Below, in pieces: positions 18,547 through 27,506 of a DNA stretch of 64,000 bases (position 1 is the first letter of the stretch; each line of letters starts with the position of its first letter). The stretch lies in the NCBI RefSeq assembly GCF_003347495.1, contig NZ_QCXY01000003.1, positions 248,001-312,000 of the forward strand. Direction: 5' to 3'. This DNA comes from Pleomorphovibrio marinus. Its GTDB lineage: Bacteria; Bacteroidota; Bacteroidia; Cytophagales; Cyclobacteriaceae. The notes below the pieces were generated by a model that worked only from the letters and a program-made list of their open reading frames with translations, made no database searches and was not told the origin of the DNA. A program made the translations under genes and the position numbers.

Positions 18547-19302
18547 CTATTGGGCAACCCATCCCCCATCTACAGTAAGAGAGTGCCCGGTCACAAAGGA
18601 AGAGCCTTCCGAGCATAGCCAAAGGACGGCCTCTGCCACTTCCTCCGGTTCACCTAACCTTCCAATGGGTTTCATGGAAACAAATTGTTTTTCCACTTCT
18701 TTGTCTTCCCCGGTAAACCTATCTATCATAGGTGTCTTAATGACTCCTGGACAAACCACGTTGACACGAATGCCCAATTTTCCATATTCAAGGGCAGCGT
18801 TTTTGGTAAGCCCAATTACAGCGTGTTTGGAGGCCACATAAGCCGGCACACCAGGAAAACCCACCAATCCTGCTATGGAGGCATTATTAACGATGGCTCC
18901 TTTTCCTTGTTTGAGCATTTGGGCAATTTGGTGTTTCATGCAATGCCAAACCCCAGTAAGGTTTACGCTTATGACTTTATGCCAATTATCATTGGTACAT
19001 TCATGGGTTATTCCTGTTAATCCTTCAATTCCGGCATTGTTAAAGGCCACATCCAGTTTGCCATACTTTTCAATGGTCTTATCCACCATCATTTTTATGT
19101 CCTCCTCTTTAGACATGTCACATTTTAAAAATAGTGCCTCTCCACCCTCTTTTTCTATGGCTTCGAGGGTTTCCTTGGCTTCCACCCAATCAACCACTAC
19201 TACTTTTGCCCCTTTTTTGGCAAAGGCTATGGCTGTGGCTTTTCCAATGCCAAAAGCCGCACCTGTTACTAATGCTACCTTATCTTTATAATCCAATTCC
19301 AT
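18547..19302 (-). CDS. Short-chain dehydrogenase/reductase (classical SDR)
   Basis: 251 residues, typical classical SDR length. It has the cofactor motif TGAAFGIG (13-20), NNAG (88-91), and the catalytic set N114, S142, Y155 and K159 (YVASK). VVDWVEA after beta-2 has an aspartate at position 38, which usually indicates preference for NAD(H). The C-terminus GHSLTVDGGWVAQ is the usual FabG-like ending. Substrate cannot be told from sequence; homologues of this type oxidise sugars, steroids or other secondary alcohols. It stands alone between the phosphopantetheinyl transferase and the ferritin-like pair. Confidence 0.92.
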   Translation of the reverse strand: MELDYKDKVALVTGAAFGIGKATAIAFAKKGAKVVVVDWVEAKETLEAIEKEGGEALFLKCDMSKEEDIKMMVDKTIEKYGKLDVAFNNAGIEGLTGITHECTNDNWHKVISVNLTGVWHCMKHQIAQMLKQGKGAIVNNASIAGLVGFPGVPAYVASKHAVIGLTKNAALEYGKLGIRVNVVCPGVIKTPMIDRFTGEDKEVEKQFVSMKPIGRLGEPEEVAEAVLWLCSEGSSFVTGHSLTVDGGWVAQ

Positions 19303-19617
19303 CTCGCCTGTATTTTAAGTTAAACAACATTAAAAACCCTTAACAGGAATATAGTTATTCACTGCCCTGATTCAATTCAAGGCAAATAAGAGATTCCTCC
19401 TATCCTTTAAGGATTGGCAAGATAAGGAACTGAAAATGTTTCAATTATGACAAAAATCAGGTTAAAAAATGATTTCCAAAAAAAAGCGTACCCCTGTTCC
19501 ATTACCAGTTCATAAGTAAAAGTGCTGCTACTAGTTTCAACCATAAAAAAAACAGCTTAAAAATATAAAAAAAACCCCGTATAGGACTAAATAGAGGTCA
19601 TACGGGGAATTAATCTG
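19303..19617. other. Intergenic region between SDR and ferritin-like genes
   Basis: 315 bp without a gene on either strand. It carries the terminator of the ferritin-like gene (19565-19607) and must hold the promoter of the SDR gene, but I see no clear box. Confidence 0.5.
19565..19607 (-). terminator. Rho-independent terminator of the ferritin-like operon
   Basis: On the - strand CCCCGTAT pairs with ATACGGGG around an inner loop, and a run of T follows directly. It lies just 11 bases after the stop of the ferritin-like gene. Confidence 0.8.
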
Positions 19618-20430
19618 TCAAACGATGAACAACCCTGCTATGGTCAATACCTCATCACTAGTCAACGGTTCGTCAAAGGATTCTGTAATCCCGTCCGTAC
19701 CTATGGAATCCAATGTCACTACATCTCTCACATCAACTCCACCTTGCATTAAATTATCCTCTCCTTCATAGACCGCCTGTGTTGCAGCCGGCATACCTTC
19801 TCCTCGTTCATCTCCAGTGATCCATCCTTTAATGCCTCTCAACCTTCGAACCTCAGATGCATGCCTTGCTTCCACGGAGTGGATTTGAAGTGCGGCAGTA
19901 AGCAAATCCCCATTACTCATCAAATTGGCAGCCTGTCCTTTATAGGCCCTTACCCCGGTATCCTCAAACGCCTGAGACAGGGCCAGAAATTGCGCATAAT
20001 CACTGAAGGGTCTAAAGGCACCTCCAGCCGTAAAGTCAAACTCAGGCTGTTTGACAGGCTCTCCTCCTAATGACTCAATAACGGGTATTAGGAGTTTAAC
20101 ATGGTCAAATTCATGTCTTTCGATAATATTGAAAATAGCACGGTCCCTTCCTTCAGGAATCACATTACAACTACAACCCTCTCTATAAAACTGAGCCTCT
20201 AAATACTCCAAGGTCAGCGCAAAATTCAACACGTCTACCGGATTCGATAGTCCCATGGATTTTGCAGTTGCCTTGTTTCCCTTGGCAGCAGCAAGTGATA
20301 GTGGCACAGAAGCCATTACCGCTTTTTTACCGAAGTTGGCCAATTTCGCAAATGCATCCCGCCTAGTCACATAGGTGTCTGAGGATTCGGGTTTTACATT
20401 GTAACTTTTCAATAATTGATAAATATTCAT
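19618..20430 (-). CDS. Ferritin-like domain protein (Ferritin_2 type)
   Basis: 270 residues. The core (about 60-200) has the four-helix diiron-type pattern: LNFALTLEYLEAQFY, then IIERHEFDHVKLL, FEDTGVRAYKG and IHSVEARHASEVR, which supply E, E-x-x-H type ligands. The family (Ferritin_2, seen in desiccation-related and Tat-exported proteins) has an uncertain function, possibly iron or oxidative stress. The N-terminus has TRRDAFAKLANFGKKAVMAS, like a weak Tat signal. It is the second gene of a two-gene operon with a related paralogue (12 bases upstream). Confidence 0.88.
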   Translation of the reverse strand: MNIYQLLKSYNVKPESSDTYVTRRDAFAKLANFGKKAVMASVPLSLAAAKGNKATAKSMGLSNPVDVLNFALTLEYLEAQFYREGCSCNVIPEGRDRAIFNIIERHEFDHVKLLIPVIESLGGEPVKQPEFDFTAGGAFRPFSDYAQFLALSQAFEDTGVRAYKGQAANLMSNGDLLTAALQIHSVEARHASEVRRLRGIKGWITGDERGEGMPAATQAVYEGEDNLMQGGVDVRDVVTLDSIGTDGITESFDEPLTSDEVLTIAGLFIV

Positions 20431-20442
20431 AGTAAGTCCCTC

Positions 20443-21174
20443 CTATTTTAATAATCCAATTAGCTCGTTTGCATTGATCTCGTTGATAATAAATGGAGCC
20501 GCAGCCTTAAGTACAGTCTCAGGGTCAAAAGCCCTATCAAGCCCATTCGCGTCAATTATATCATCCCCGGCAAAGGATTGTGGATCCTCGTCTAAAATAC
20601 TTCTAATGGCGGCGGCATGGCGCCCTTCTACGGACACAATCTTGCCTGCAATCAATAGTAAATCTGGGCTTTTTAGTAATCTGCCAGCGCCGTTATAAGC
20701 TGCTACTCCCAAGTCTTCAAAAGTTTTGGAGGCATTCAATACGCTATCCCTACTTGTGAAGTCAATCGAACTGAAATCAAAAGTCAAAGTCGGTATGGCA
20801 CTTTGACCCAGGGCGGCTTTCAGGAAATCCCTATGCACGATTTCATGGTCCCTCAAATCCCTCATGATGATGAATTCTTCCTCTGAAATACCGCTGTAAG
20901 GATTGTCCACAACCTCAATATAGAAAGCAGCCTCAAGCTGCTCCAACACCAATGCGTAATTGAGCACCCCGGTATCACCTCTCAGCAATTCCACCACCCT
21001 GGATAAGGCGGCTTCACGTTCGTCTTCAGGAAACAAATCCTCCAAGGGATCACACCCTGCCAGGACTAAGCCGGTAGCAGCTACTGTAGCCCCTCCGTAC
21101 TTCAAAAAAGACCTTCGTGATCCATTTCGATGAGCCGCCAGTTTGGCATCTCTTTCTTTAGTTTTTTTTAACAT
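20443..21174 (-). CDS. Tat-exported ferritin-like lipoprotein, paralogue of the next gene
   Basis: 243 residues. NGSRRSFLKYGGATVAATG is a clear Tat signal with the twin arginine, and LVLAGC is a lipobox, so the mature protein is probably a lipoprotein exported folded. The body repeats the Ferritin_2 pattern: LNYALVLEQLEAAFY, LRDHEIVHRDFLK, FEDLGVAAYNG and IVSVEGRHAAAIR with E and H ligand positions conserved. It shares architecture with the 270-residue neighbour and the pair is a duplicate operon. No substrate can be inferred. Confidence 0.88.
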   Translation of the reverse strand: MLKKTKERDAKLAAHRNGSRRSFLKYGGATVAATGLVLAGCDPLEDLFPEDEREAALSRVVELLRGDTGVLNYALVLEQLEAAFYIEVVDNPYSGISEEEFIIMRDLRDHEIVHRDFLKAALGQSAIPTLTFDFSSIDFTSRDSVLNASKTFEDLGVAAYNGAGRLLKSPDLLLIAGKIVSVEGRHAAAIRSILDEDPQSFAGDDIIDANGLDRAFDPETVLKAAAPFIINEINANELIGLLK

Positions 21175-21466
21175 GGTACATTTTTTTGGTTAGTAAATAA
21201 TTTATAAAACAAATGACTCCAAGAACCCTGATTTCCATAGGGAATTAATGTGACCCCAAGGGGGTTTCTTGAAGAAATTCATTTCAAAAAAGAATTACGA
21301 ACCAAAGCACAAAGTCAGATCTATTTTGTATTTTAATTATTGAAAAATGCATTTAAAAGATGAGAGTATTATCCTATTCCTGATCAGAATGCTTACCCAG
21401 AAATAAGTTTCGATGTCTAAAAAATTTCCGAAAGTAGGGTGATTTCTTCTTTATAAGGCCTCCTTT

Positions 21467-21750
21467 TTATAAGGTTTGCTCCTTGGCAAACACCACTTCT
21501 GGTAGAACTATTAAGGTTTCCTTATTCTGCTCCTTGTCTGTCCAATAAACCATCCAATTCACCCGTACATCTTTAACTAGGTACCCTTTACCCTATAAAG
21601 CAGCCAACTTTTCTTGAAAAATTTGTGAAAAGCTCAGAACCGGTTGGCCACTTGGATCAAAACATTTATGATCCCGGTAAAATAAGCTTTCACCAGGTCG
21701 CAGGGCCTTTACCTGACGCTGCCTGCTAAAAAAATAGTTGAGCCACAAGT
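21467..21750 (-). pseudogene. Broken C-terminal gene fragment, possibly RecQ-family helicase
   Basis: The - strand reads KDLWLNYFFSRQRQVKALRP, then FDPSGQPVLSFSQIFQEKLAAL, a TAG stop near 21599, and in the same frame KGYLVKDVRVNWMVYWTD and LIVLPEVVFAKEQ to a TAA at 21467. The coherent protein-like text across a stop shows a dead gene end. The ending resembles C-termini of Bacteroidetes RecQ-like helicases from memory, but I cannot confirm this. Confidence 0.4.
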
Positions 21751-21753
21751 CTT

Positions 21754-22036
21754 TACTTTCCTGAATTGGGCAAGGGAAACATCTTATCTAGTAGGCGATC
21801 TTTAAATGTTCTAGGCAAAAGCCGGGATACCCAGGTCAAGGTCCGTACCTCAAAATGAGGCAGGATAAAAAATTGCCGTTTCATCGCTCCTTTTACGACG
21901 CAATGAGCTACTGTTACAGGGGATTTCTGGCCAGCAAGACTACCCTATATCCCAATTGACCTAGTTTTTCTGCCATGGCAAGTCCCAATCCCGAGGATCC
22001 ACCTGTAATTACTGTTGTTTTAATAGATTCATCCAT
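21754..22036 (-). pseudogene. SDR oxidoreductase remnant with large internal deletion
   Basis: From an ATG at 22036 the - strand encodes MDESIKTTVITGGSSGLGLA and continues to LGYRVVLLARNPL, the first 40 residues of a Rossmann SDR, then stops. One frame over it continues as VAHCVVKGAMKRQFFILPHF and RLLPRTFKDRLLDKMF, which is the membrane-proximal C-terminus seen in ketosphinganine-reductase-like SDRs. About 200 middle residues are missing and the frame is shifted, so this is a pseudogene. Confidence 0.7.
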
Positions 22037-22049
22037 TGCATCAGTAGGC

Positions 22050-22997
22050 CTATACCAATTGAATAGACTTTTTTATTGCCTCTACATTAATTTTCAATGC
22101 TTTTTCATCTTCCATTTGGTTCAATTCCTGATTGAAGGGTTCTGTACGCACCGTGCCATCATAGCCTATGTCCAGCAAACCCTGCATAAAACTCTTTAGG
22201 TCAATCACCCCTGTGGCCAGTGGAAGCTCTCTTTTCCCATCCTCCAATGTTTCCCGAGTGAAGCCAGCCCTTGCATCATTGATATCCACAACCACGATTT
22301 CATCGGAACTTAAGCTTTGTATGTCCTCTCTACTTTCATTGGCACAGTGCCAATGGAAAGAATCTAACACAAACCCCACATTACCTTGCCCTGTTTCGGC
22401 GATCAAATCCCGGCATTCCTGCATGGTAGAAATAAAAGGAAACCTGTTTTGATTCAACAAAGTCCTTGTACCCAAATATTCCAGACCCAACTTTATGCCG
22501 TGATCCTCCATTACCTTGGCGCACTCCCCCAGCCTTTGCCCATGTACATTCATGTTTTGGGTGTAGGTAAGATCGGGATGGGAGGAAATGATCCAAGTGT
22601 TGATACGGGTTGCTCCTTGCTTTTCCATGGTCTGACAGAATTTCTTCAAATCCCTAAAGTCTTCCTGAAAGGTATCTTCATCCTTTCTAAACTCCACGGG
22701 GATATTGGTAGAGCAATAGGAAATGTCATGCGCATCCATTTTTGCCTTATGTTCCTCCAATTGGCTGCCGGAATAATCCTGCATCACTTCTTGGGTATAA
22801 GGACTTATAGCTTCATACCCATATTGAATGGCAAAGTCGAGGGTTTGCGCCAAATTAGCCTTGACACCAATAATTCCGGGGTTTAAGGAAATTTTAAATT
22901 CCCGCTGTTTATCTTGATTAGCGACGCCAGCCCATGAAGGGGCTGCCAATACTGCGGACAATGCAACACCGGATTTGATAAATGATCTTCGTTTCAT
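22050..22997 (-). CDS. Sugar phosphate isomerase/epimerase-like TIM-barrel protein, exported
   Basis: 315 residues with MKRRSFIKSGVALSAVLAAP, a Tat-type signal. The body is an AP endonuclease 2-like TIM barrel. Metal-site segments are LGLEYLGTRT (E), NVGFVLDSFHWHCA (D, H), EIVVVDINDA and YDGTVRTEPFNQEL (final E). The family includes xylose-isomerase-like, hydroxypyruvate isomerase and 3-keto-sugar processing enzymes, so the exact substrate is open. The export signal suggests a periplasmic step on an oxidised sugar. It is one of three intact members in the window (others at 32311 and 43412). Confidence 0.85.
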   Translation of the reverse strand: MKRRSFIKSGVALSAVLAAPSWAGVANQDKQREFKISLNPGIIGVKANLAQTLDFAIQYGYEAISPYTQEVMQDYSGSQLEEHKAKMDAHDISYCSTNIPVEFRKDEDTFQEDFRDLKKFCQTMEKQGATRINTWIISSHPDLTYTQNMNVHGQRLGECAKVMEDHGIKLGLEYLGTRTLLNQNRFPFISTMQECRDLIAETGQGNVGFVLDSFHWHCANESREDIQSLSSDEIVVVDINDARAGFTRETLEDGKRELPLATGVIDLKSFMQGLLDIGYDGTVRTEPFNQELNQMEDEKALKINVEAIKKSIQLV

Positions 22998-23271
22998 TCT
23001 TTATTTTAGTTTGTCCCCAATAACCACTAAAGATCATAACTTCAATAACCCCTAAGGTCGCCATGAGGATATTGAAGCTTAATTCGGATTTTCAATGGCC
23101 TGATCTAGGTATAAGTGACCAAAATCCAAGGGAATAATCGAAATTCTAAAGCTTAAAGATAAAGGATTTGGATGAGAAGGAACCGTATATGGTAAACTTC
23201 AAATAGGGTGAATCTTTTCTAAAGAAGCAACCATTTGTATAATGGCCAAAACAATTCTTCATTATTTTGAT
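22998..23271. other. Divergent intergenic region
   Basis: About 270 bp between the divergently transcribed isomerase-like and sugar dehydrogenase genes. It must hold both promoters. I see no gene, repeat or strong hairpin in it. Confidence 0.5.
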
Positions 23272-23279
23272 TAATTTTG
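23272..23279 (+). promoter_or_regulatory. Possible -7 box of the sugar dehydrogenase gene
   Basis: TAATTTTG matches the Bacteroidetes -7 consensus TAnnTTTG. It would place transcription start near 23286 and supports the ATG at 23301 over the one at 23277. No convincing -33 box is seen. Confidence 0.3.
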
Positions 23280-23300
23280 AAGGATTACAACAAAAACCAT

Positions 23301-24464
23301 ATGAAAAACTTAAGGAAATTACCTTTTATTCTGACAATAGCAGTAGGGTTGGGCATGGTGTCTTGTGAAGAAAATAGCCAAACTTCCAAGGACATACCTG
23401 CAGAACCAGATCCATTTGCAGTATCCACCGAAAAAATGAAAATCAAAGTGGATACATTATATACCGAATTTGATAACCCCTGGGGCATGACCTGGCTTCC
23501 GGATGGCAGGATGTTGGTCACCGAAAGAAAGGGGGAAATCTTGATTTTTAAGGATGATGAGTTTACTGGGGAAAAGGTAAGCAACATGCCAACCGTAAAA
23601 GAGGTCAACCAGGCTGGGCTCTTGGATGTTGCCCTGCACCCTGATTATGAGAACAATGGATGGTTATACCTTTCCTATGCCCGGGAAGAGGGTGAAGGGG
23701 AAGTGTTGGTTATTTCCAGGGCAAAACTCGACGGAAATGCCCTTAGTAATCTAGAAGAAATTTTTGTCTGTGGACCGGAATGGAAAGGTGGCAGGCACTT
23801 TGGCAACAGAATTATCTTTGACAAGGAGGGGTACCTGTACTTTTCCAATGGAGACAAAGGTTCGAGGCCACAAAATGCACAGGAACTGGACAATGATCAT
23901 GGCAAAATCCACAGGATAAAGGACGATGGCAGTATCCCTGAAGATAACCCATTCGTCGATAAGCAAGGTGCTAATCCATCCATTTGGACTTATGGCAATA
24001 GAAATCCCCAGGGTATCATCTACGATGCTGACAATGACCGAATCTGGTCGGTGGAACATGGCCCCAAAGGAGGGGATGAACTCAACCTAATTTCGAAGGG
24101 TGAAAACTATGGCTGGCCAAAGGTTACCTACGGGATCGATTATGATGGCTCTATCATTTCGGAAGAAACGCAAAAAGAGGGAATAAAAGACCCGGTTACC
24201 TATTGGGATCCTTCCATTGCCACTTGCGGGATGACCCTAGTGACTTCAGACAGGTATCCCGAGTGGAAAGGGAACATCCTGGTAGCTGCTTTGGCCGGAC
24301 AGCATATCGCCAGAGTGGAGCTGGATGGCACTTCCTATGTGGGTGAGGAAAAACTTCTGAAGGACATAGGAAGGGTAAGGCAGGTTTCCCAAAGTCCTGA
24401 CGGCTATATCTACGCCGTGACAGAAGCCACGGGTTTGATGATCAAGTTGATTCCACAAGGTTAA
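23301..24464 (+). CDS. PQQ-dependent sugar dehydrogenase family lipoprotein (aldose sugar dehydrogenase type)
   Basis: 387 residues from MKNLRKLPFILTIAVGLGMV, a lipoprotein signal ending in MVSC. The upstream ATG at 23277 would add eight residues that spoil the signal and overlap a promoter-like box. The body is a six-bladed beta-propeller of the GSDH type: NPWGMTWLPDGRMLVTER, QAGLLDVALHPDYENNGWLY, GGRHFGNRIIFDKEGYLY and WTYGNRNPQGIIYD, with the catalytic-region histidine in RHFG. Such enzymes oxidise aldoses to lactones with PQQ in the periplasm. A bidirectional terminator follows. Confidence 0.92.
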   Translation: MKNLRKLPFILTIAVGLGMVSCEENSQTSKDIPAEPDPFAVSTEKMKIKVDTLYTEFDNPWGMTWLPDGRMLVTERKGEILIFKDDEFTGEKVSNMPTVKEVNQAGLLDVALHPDYENNGWLYLSYAREEGEGEVLVISRAKLDGNALSNLEEIFVCGPEWKGGRHFGNRIIFDKEGYLYFSNGDKGSRPQNAQELDNDHGKIHRIKDDGSIPEDNPFVDKQGANPSIWTYGNRNPQGIIYDADNDRIWSVEHGPKGGDELNLISKGENYGWPKVTYGIDYDGSIISEETQKEGIKDPVTYWDPSIATCGMTLVTSDRYPEWKGNILVAALAGQHIARVELDGTSYVGEEKLLKDIGRVRQVSQSPDGYIYAVTEATGLMIKLIPQG

Positions 24465-24500
24465 AATTCCTGTGTCAATTTGTACTGCCTTTTTTTGGTA

Positions 24501-24546
24501 AAAAAATGGGTGCTGAGGGAAAGAAATCCCCCAGCACCCATTTTTT
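24501..24546. terminator. Bidirectional rho-independent terminator
   Basis: GGGTGCTG...CAGCACCC with an inner AGGG/CCC(C) extension forms a strong hairpin. It is flanked by AAAAAAT on the left and ATTTTTT on the right, so it can end both the sugar dehydrogenase transcript and the convergent small membrane protein transcript. Confidence 0.9.
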
Positions 24547-24847
24547 ATAAAATCCCACTATAATAGAGCACCAAATACAAAAGAACCAGGTTAATGATCG
24601 CTCTGAACAAAGCTAAAAATCTGTTTCTGGACACATTGATTTCCCGCTTTTTTTGCTCTATCTTATAGAAGAGTGTTCCGATCAAAACCAAGTTAGCCAC
24701 TATAAATAAGGCAATAATATATCCTATAAATTGAGGCCACGCAAAATGAAGGGTCAACCCGTAAAGAACGAACAGGAACATGGTGAACACGCTCGTGTTG
24801 CTTTGAAGTTCTTTGGGTTCTTTAAATGTCGGCTTTTTAGGTTCCAT
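24545..24847 (-). CDS. Small membrane protein, three predicted TM segments
   Basis: 100 residues. After a 20-residue polar N-terminus there are hydrophobic segments at about 21-40 (FTMFLFVLYGLTLHFAW), 42-62 (GYIIALFIVANLVLIGTLF) and 80-99 (FRAIINLVLLYLVLYYSGIL), with a basic loop IEQKKREINVSRNR between the second and third. I do not recognise a family. It converges with the sugar dehydrogenase and shares its terminator. Confidence 0.7.
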   Translation of the reverse strand: MEPKKPTFKEPKELQSNTSVFTMFLFVLYGLTLHFAWPQFIGYIIALFIVANLVLIGTLFYKIEQKKREINVSRNRFLALFRAIINLVLLYLVLYYSGIL

Positions 24848-24974
24848 AATAACAGGTTAGAAAATCAATTTTGGATTGGGCGCTTGCTCAATACTAGGTT
24901 GCAGCAAACTCCCCCCAAAGCCATGAACCTTAAAAAAATGTTATTACCTGTTTGAGGAAAATTTTCCATTTCGA

Positions 24975-27440
24975 TTACTGTTTCGGACTGAAGGGCATTT
25001 CTTGATTTTTATTCTCCTCAGACTGCTCTTTGTTTTTTACCCATTTATCCAACCACACATGTTGTTCCCACAGCGTATGCAAGATGGATTCTCTCGCCGC
25101 ATATCCATGGCTTTCATGGGGTAGAAACACTAGTCGGGTAGTGGCCCCGTGCCCCTTTAGCGCATTATAATAACGTTCCGATTGAATTGGAAAGGTCCCT
25201 GAGTTATTGTCTGCCTCCCCATGGATCAGCAAGATTGGTGCTTTCACCTTATGGGCGTTCATAAAGGGAGACATAGTATTGTACACATCAGGAGCCTCCC
25301 AATAGGTTCTTTGCTCGTACTGGAACCCAAAGGGCGTCAAGGTGCGATTATATGCACCGCTTCTAGCTAGACCGGCTGCAAACAAATCGGAATGGGACAA
25401 GAGGTTTGCGGTCATAAACGCTCCATAGGAGTGACCACCAACGGCAATTCTATCCCTGTCCCCTATACCGGCATCCACTATATAATCAATGGCCGCCTCG
25501 GCGTTAGCCACCAATTGCTCCACAAAATAGTCATTGGGTTCTTCATCCCCCTCCCCTACAATGGGCATTTCCGTCTGATCCATAATGGCATATCCCTGGG
25601 TAACCCAATATAGCGGTGATCCCCAACTTAACCAGGTGAAGGCATATCTCGAACCCCTTACCTGTCCGGCAATAGCCGCAGATTTATATTCCCTTGGATA
25701 AGCCCACATCAAGACGGGTAGGCTGCCATCCTTTGTCGGTTCATAGCCTTCCGGAGTGTAAACAATAGCAGATAGGTCCAACCCATCTTTTCTTTTGTAG
25801 TTTACCAACTCTTTCTTGATGCCCTTAATCGCTGCATAGGGATGGTCAAATTGGGTGATTTGGATGGGAGCTATTCTTCTCCTTGTATTGACCAACCAAT
25901 AATTAGGTTGTATATCGGTGCTTTCTTTTACCGTTACAAATTCAGTGGCATCCTCATTGAGAACCTTTACCACCCTTTCATAAAAGGGAGCCTGTGATCG
26001 CCAAAGGATTCTCTCTTCTTGGGTTAAGGTGTGGTAGGAAGAAAGGTAGGGCATATTGCCCTCTGGGGATCCCCCCATGGATGTCATAAAAACCTCATCT
26101 CCCTTCCTTTGGAGGACATCCTTCCCATATTCATTGGTTTTAAGTACCGGACTTCCCGGATCATTGTAAATATCGTCGGAAGAACGTTCTATGATCACAG
26201 TTCCCTTTTCCCCAGGTTGGGAGGGGTTAATCCTATGTACTCGTTGCTGCTGGCTTGCGAACCAACCTTCGTACAACAATGCAAAATTTTCGTCCGACCA
26301 ATGAATGCCCCGGAATCTATAACCTATCCCTGCCAACTTCTGGGGATCTGTGGTAAAGGGTTCATCCAGGTTATAGACAATTTCCCTTTCTTCCATATCC
26401 ACCTTAGGGTCGCCTCCATCCTGAGCTTCTACCCAATATACAGAGGCTGCTTTGTCCGCCCGCCAGGAAATGGACCTGGGCCCTGTGGCAGTGGCGTCAA
26501 AACCTATAGGTCTTACTTCATCCAAGGGAATTTGTGCTAAGATCTTGACTTCATTGCCTTCCAAGTCCCAAATTTTCACATCATAGGGAAACCTATTGGC
26601 TGGCACCAAATAGGAAAACGGTTTTTTCAGAATATCTACCAGGATAAATTTACCATCTGGGGAAAGATCCATGGATTTGAGCATTTGGGGAGGCCCCAGG
26701 GTTTCCTGATGGCCATCCAAGGTAATCAACATCAACTGTGAATCCATAAAATAGGCAAACAAATCCTCCTCAAAAGAGTTGGAAAGCAAATCTTGATAAG
26801 TCCTCGATGGGGCAGCATCTCCGACCGTTTCCTGAATGGTGGGCCCTTTGGGCGCAAGAGGTGCCTTTGGCAATTTCCCTCTATTCGGGTTGATGGCTTT
26901 AAGCAGTATTTTATTGTCAGGTGTCCAAGAAATTGCGGTGCCATAAACTCCATTAACGATTTCATCGGTAAGCCTTTTTGCCTTATAGGTAGTCAAATCG
27001 GCTACCCAGACACTTATTCCTGAATCAGAGGTGTGGGTAAAAGCTGCAAATTTCTCGTCTTTGGATAAGGTAATTTCCCCTAATCTGGCATTTTCAGGTA
27101 ACCCCTCGATAGGATTTTCCTGTCCACCCCTAATCGTCTTGAGGGTAATATTTTGAATAAAGTTAGATCTGCTTGGACCATTGGTGGATGGGTTGATCCT
27201 CATTCCCCCAAGCCGCAACTCTGGTTGGGCCAATTCCTCAATACCAGGATGACCGGGTCTTTCCAGTAATAGCATAAAATCACCGGATTTACTTACCCTT
27301 ACCAGCGGGGTTAGGGGTGCATTTACCAATTCCGCAATAACCTGCGGAGGAGTCTGATATGCTAGGGGTTCTTGGGCATTTGAATGAGTTGCCCATCCAT
27401 AAAAGATAAGGAAAGCAACTACCTTGCACAAAATTTTCAT
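24975..27440 (-). CDS. S9 family prolyl-oligopeptidase-like serine peptidase, exported
   Basis: 821 residues with a signal peptide (MKILCKVVAFLIFYGWATHS, then NAQ). Residues about 40-560 form a beta-propeller that limits access. The C-terminal alpha/beta hydrolase holds the catalytic set: S671 in GGHSYGAFM, aspartate in LIHGEADNNSG and histidine in LPHESHGYAA. Size and the HGEADNNSGTFP pattern resemble plant and bacterial glutamyl endopeptidase (S9D) proteins. It probably digests peptides in the periplasm. It lies 66 bp downstream of the ABC permease/aminopeptidase gene in the same direction. Confidence 0.92.
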   Translation of the reverse strand: MKILCKVVAFLIFYGWATHSNAQEPLAYQTPPQVIAELVNAPLTPLVRVSKSGDFMLLLERPGHPGIEELAQPELRLGGMRINPSTNGPSRSNFIQNITLKTIRGGQENPIEGLPENARLGEITLSKDEKFAAFTHTSDSGISVWVADLTTYKAKRLTDEIVNGVYGTAISWTPDNKILLKAINPNRGKLPKAPLAPKGPTIQETVGDAAPSRTYQDLLSNSFEEDLFAYFMDSQLMLITLDGHQETLGPPQMLKSMDLSPDGKFILVDILKKPFSYLVPANRFPYDVKIWDLEGNEVKILAQIPLDEVRPIGFDATATGPRSISWRADKAASVYWVEAQDGGDPKVDMEEREIVYNLDEPFTTDPQKLAGIGYRFRGIHWSDENFALLYEGWFASQQQRVHRINPSQPGEKGTVIIERSSDDIYNDPGSPVLKTNEYGKDVLQRKGDEVFMTSMGGSPEGNMPYLSSYHTLTQEERILWRSQAPFYERVVKVLNEDATEFVTVKESTDIQPNYWLVNTRRRIAPIQITQFDHPYAAIKGIKKELVNYKRKDGLDLSAIVYTPEGYEPTKDGSLPVLMWAYPREYKSAAIAGQVRGSRYAFTWLSWGSPLYWVTQGYAIMDQTEMPIVGEGDEEPNDYFVEQLVANAEAAIDYIVDAGIGDRDRIAVGGHSYGAFMTANLLSHSDLFAAGLARSGAYNRTLTPFGFQYEQRTYWEAPDVYNTMSPFMNAHKVKAPILLIHGEADNNSGTFPIQSERYYNALKGHGATTRLVFLPHESHGYAARESILHTLWEQHVWLDKWVKNKEQSEENKNQEMPFSPKQ

Positions 27441-27506
27441 AATTACGCAAATTTTTTTAAGATCATAAAGAAGGTCTTTTTCAACCCATATTTCTATTAA
27501 ACCAAT

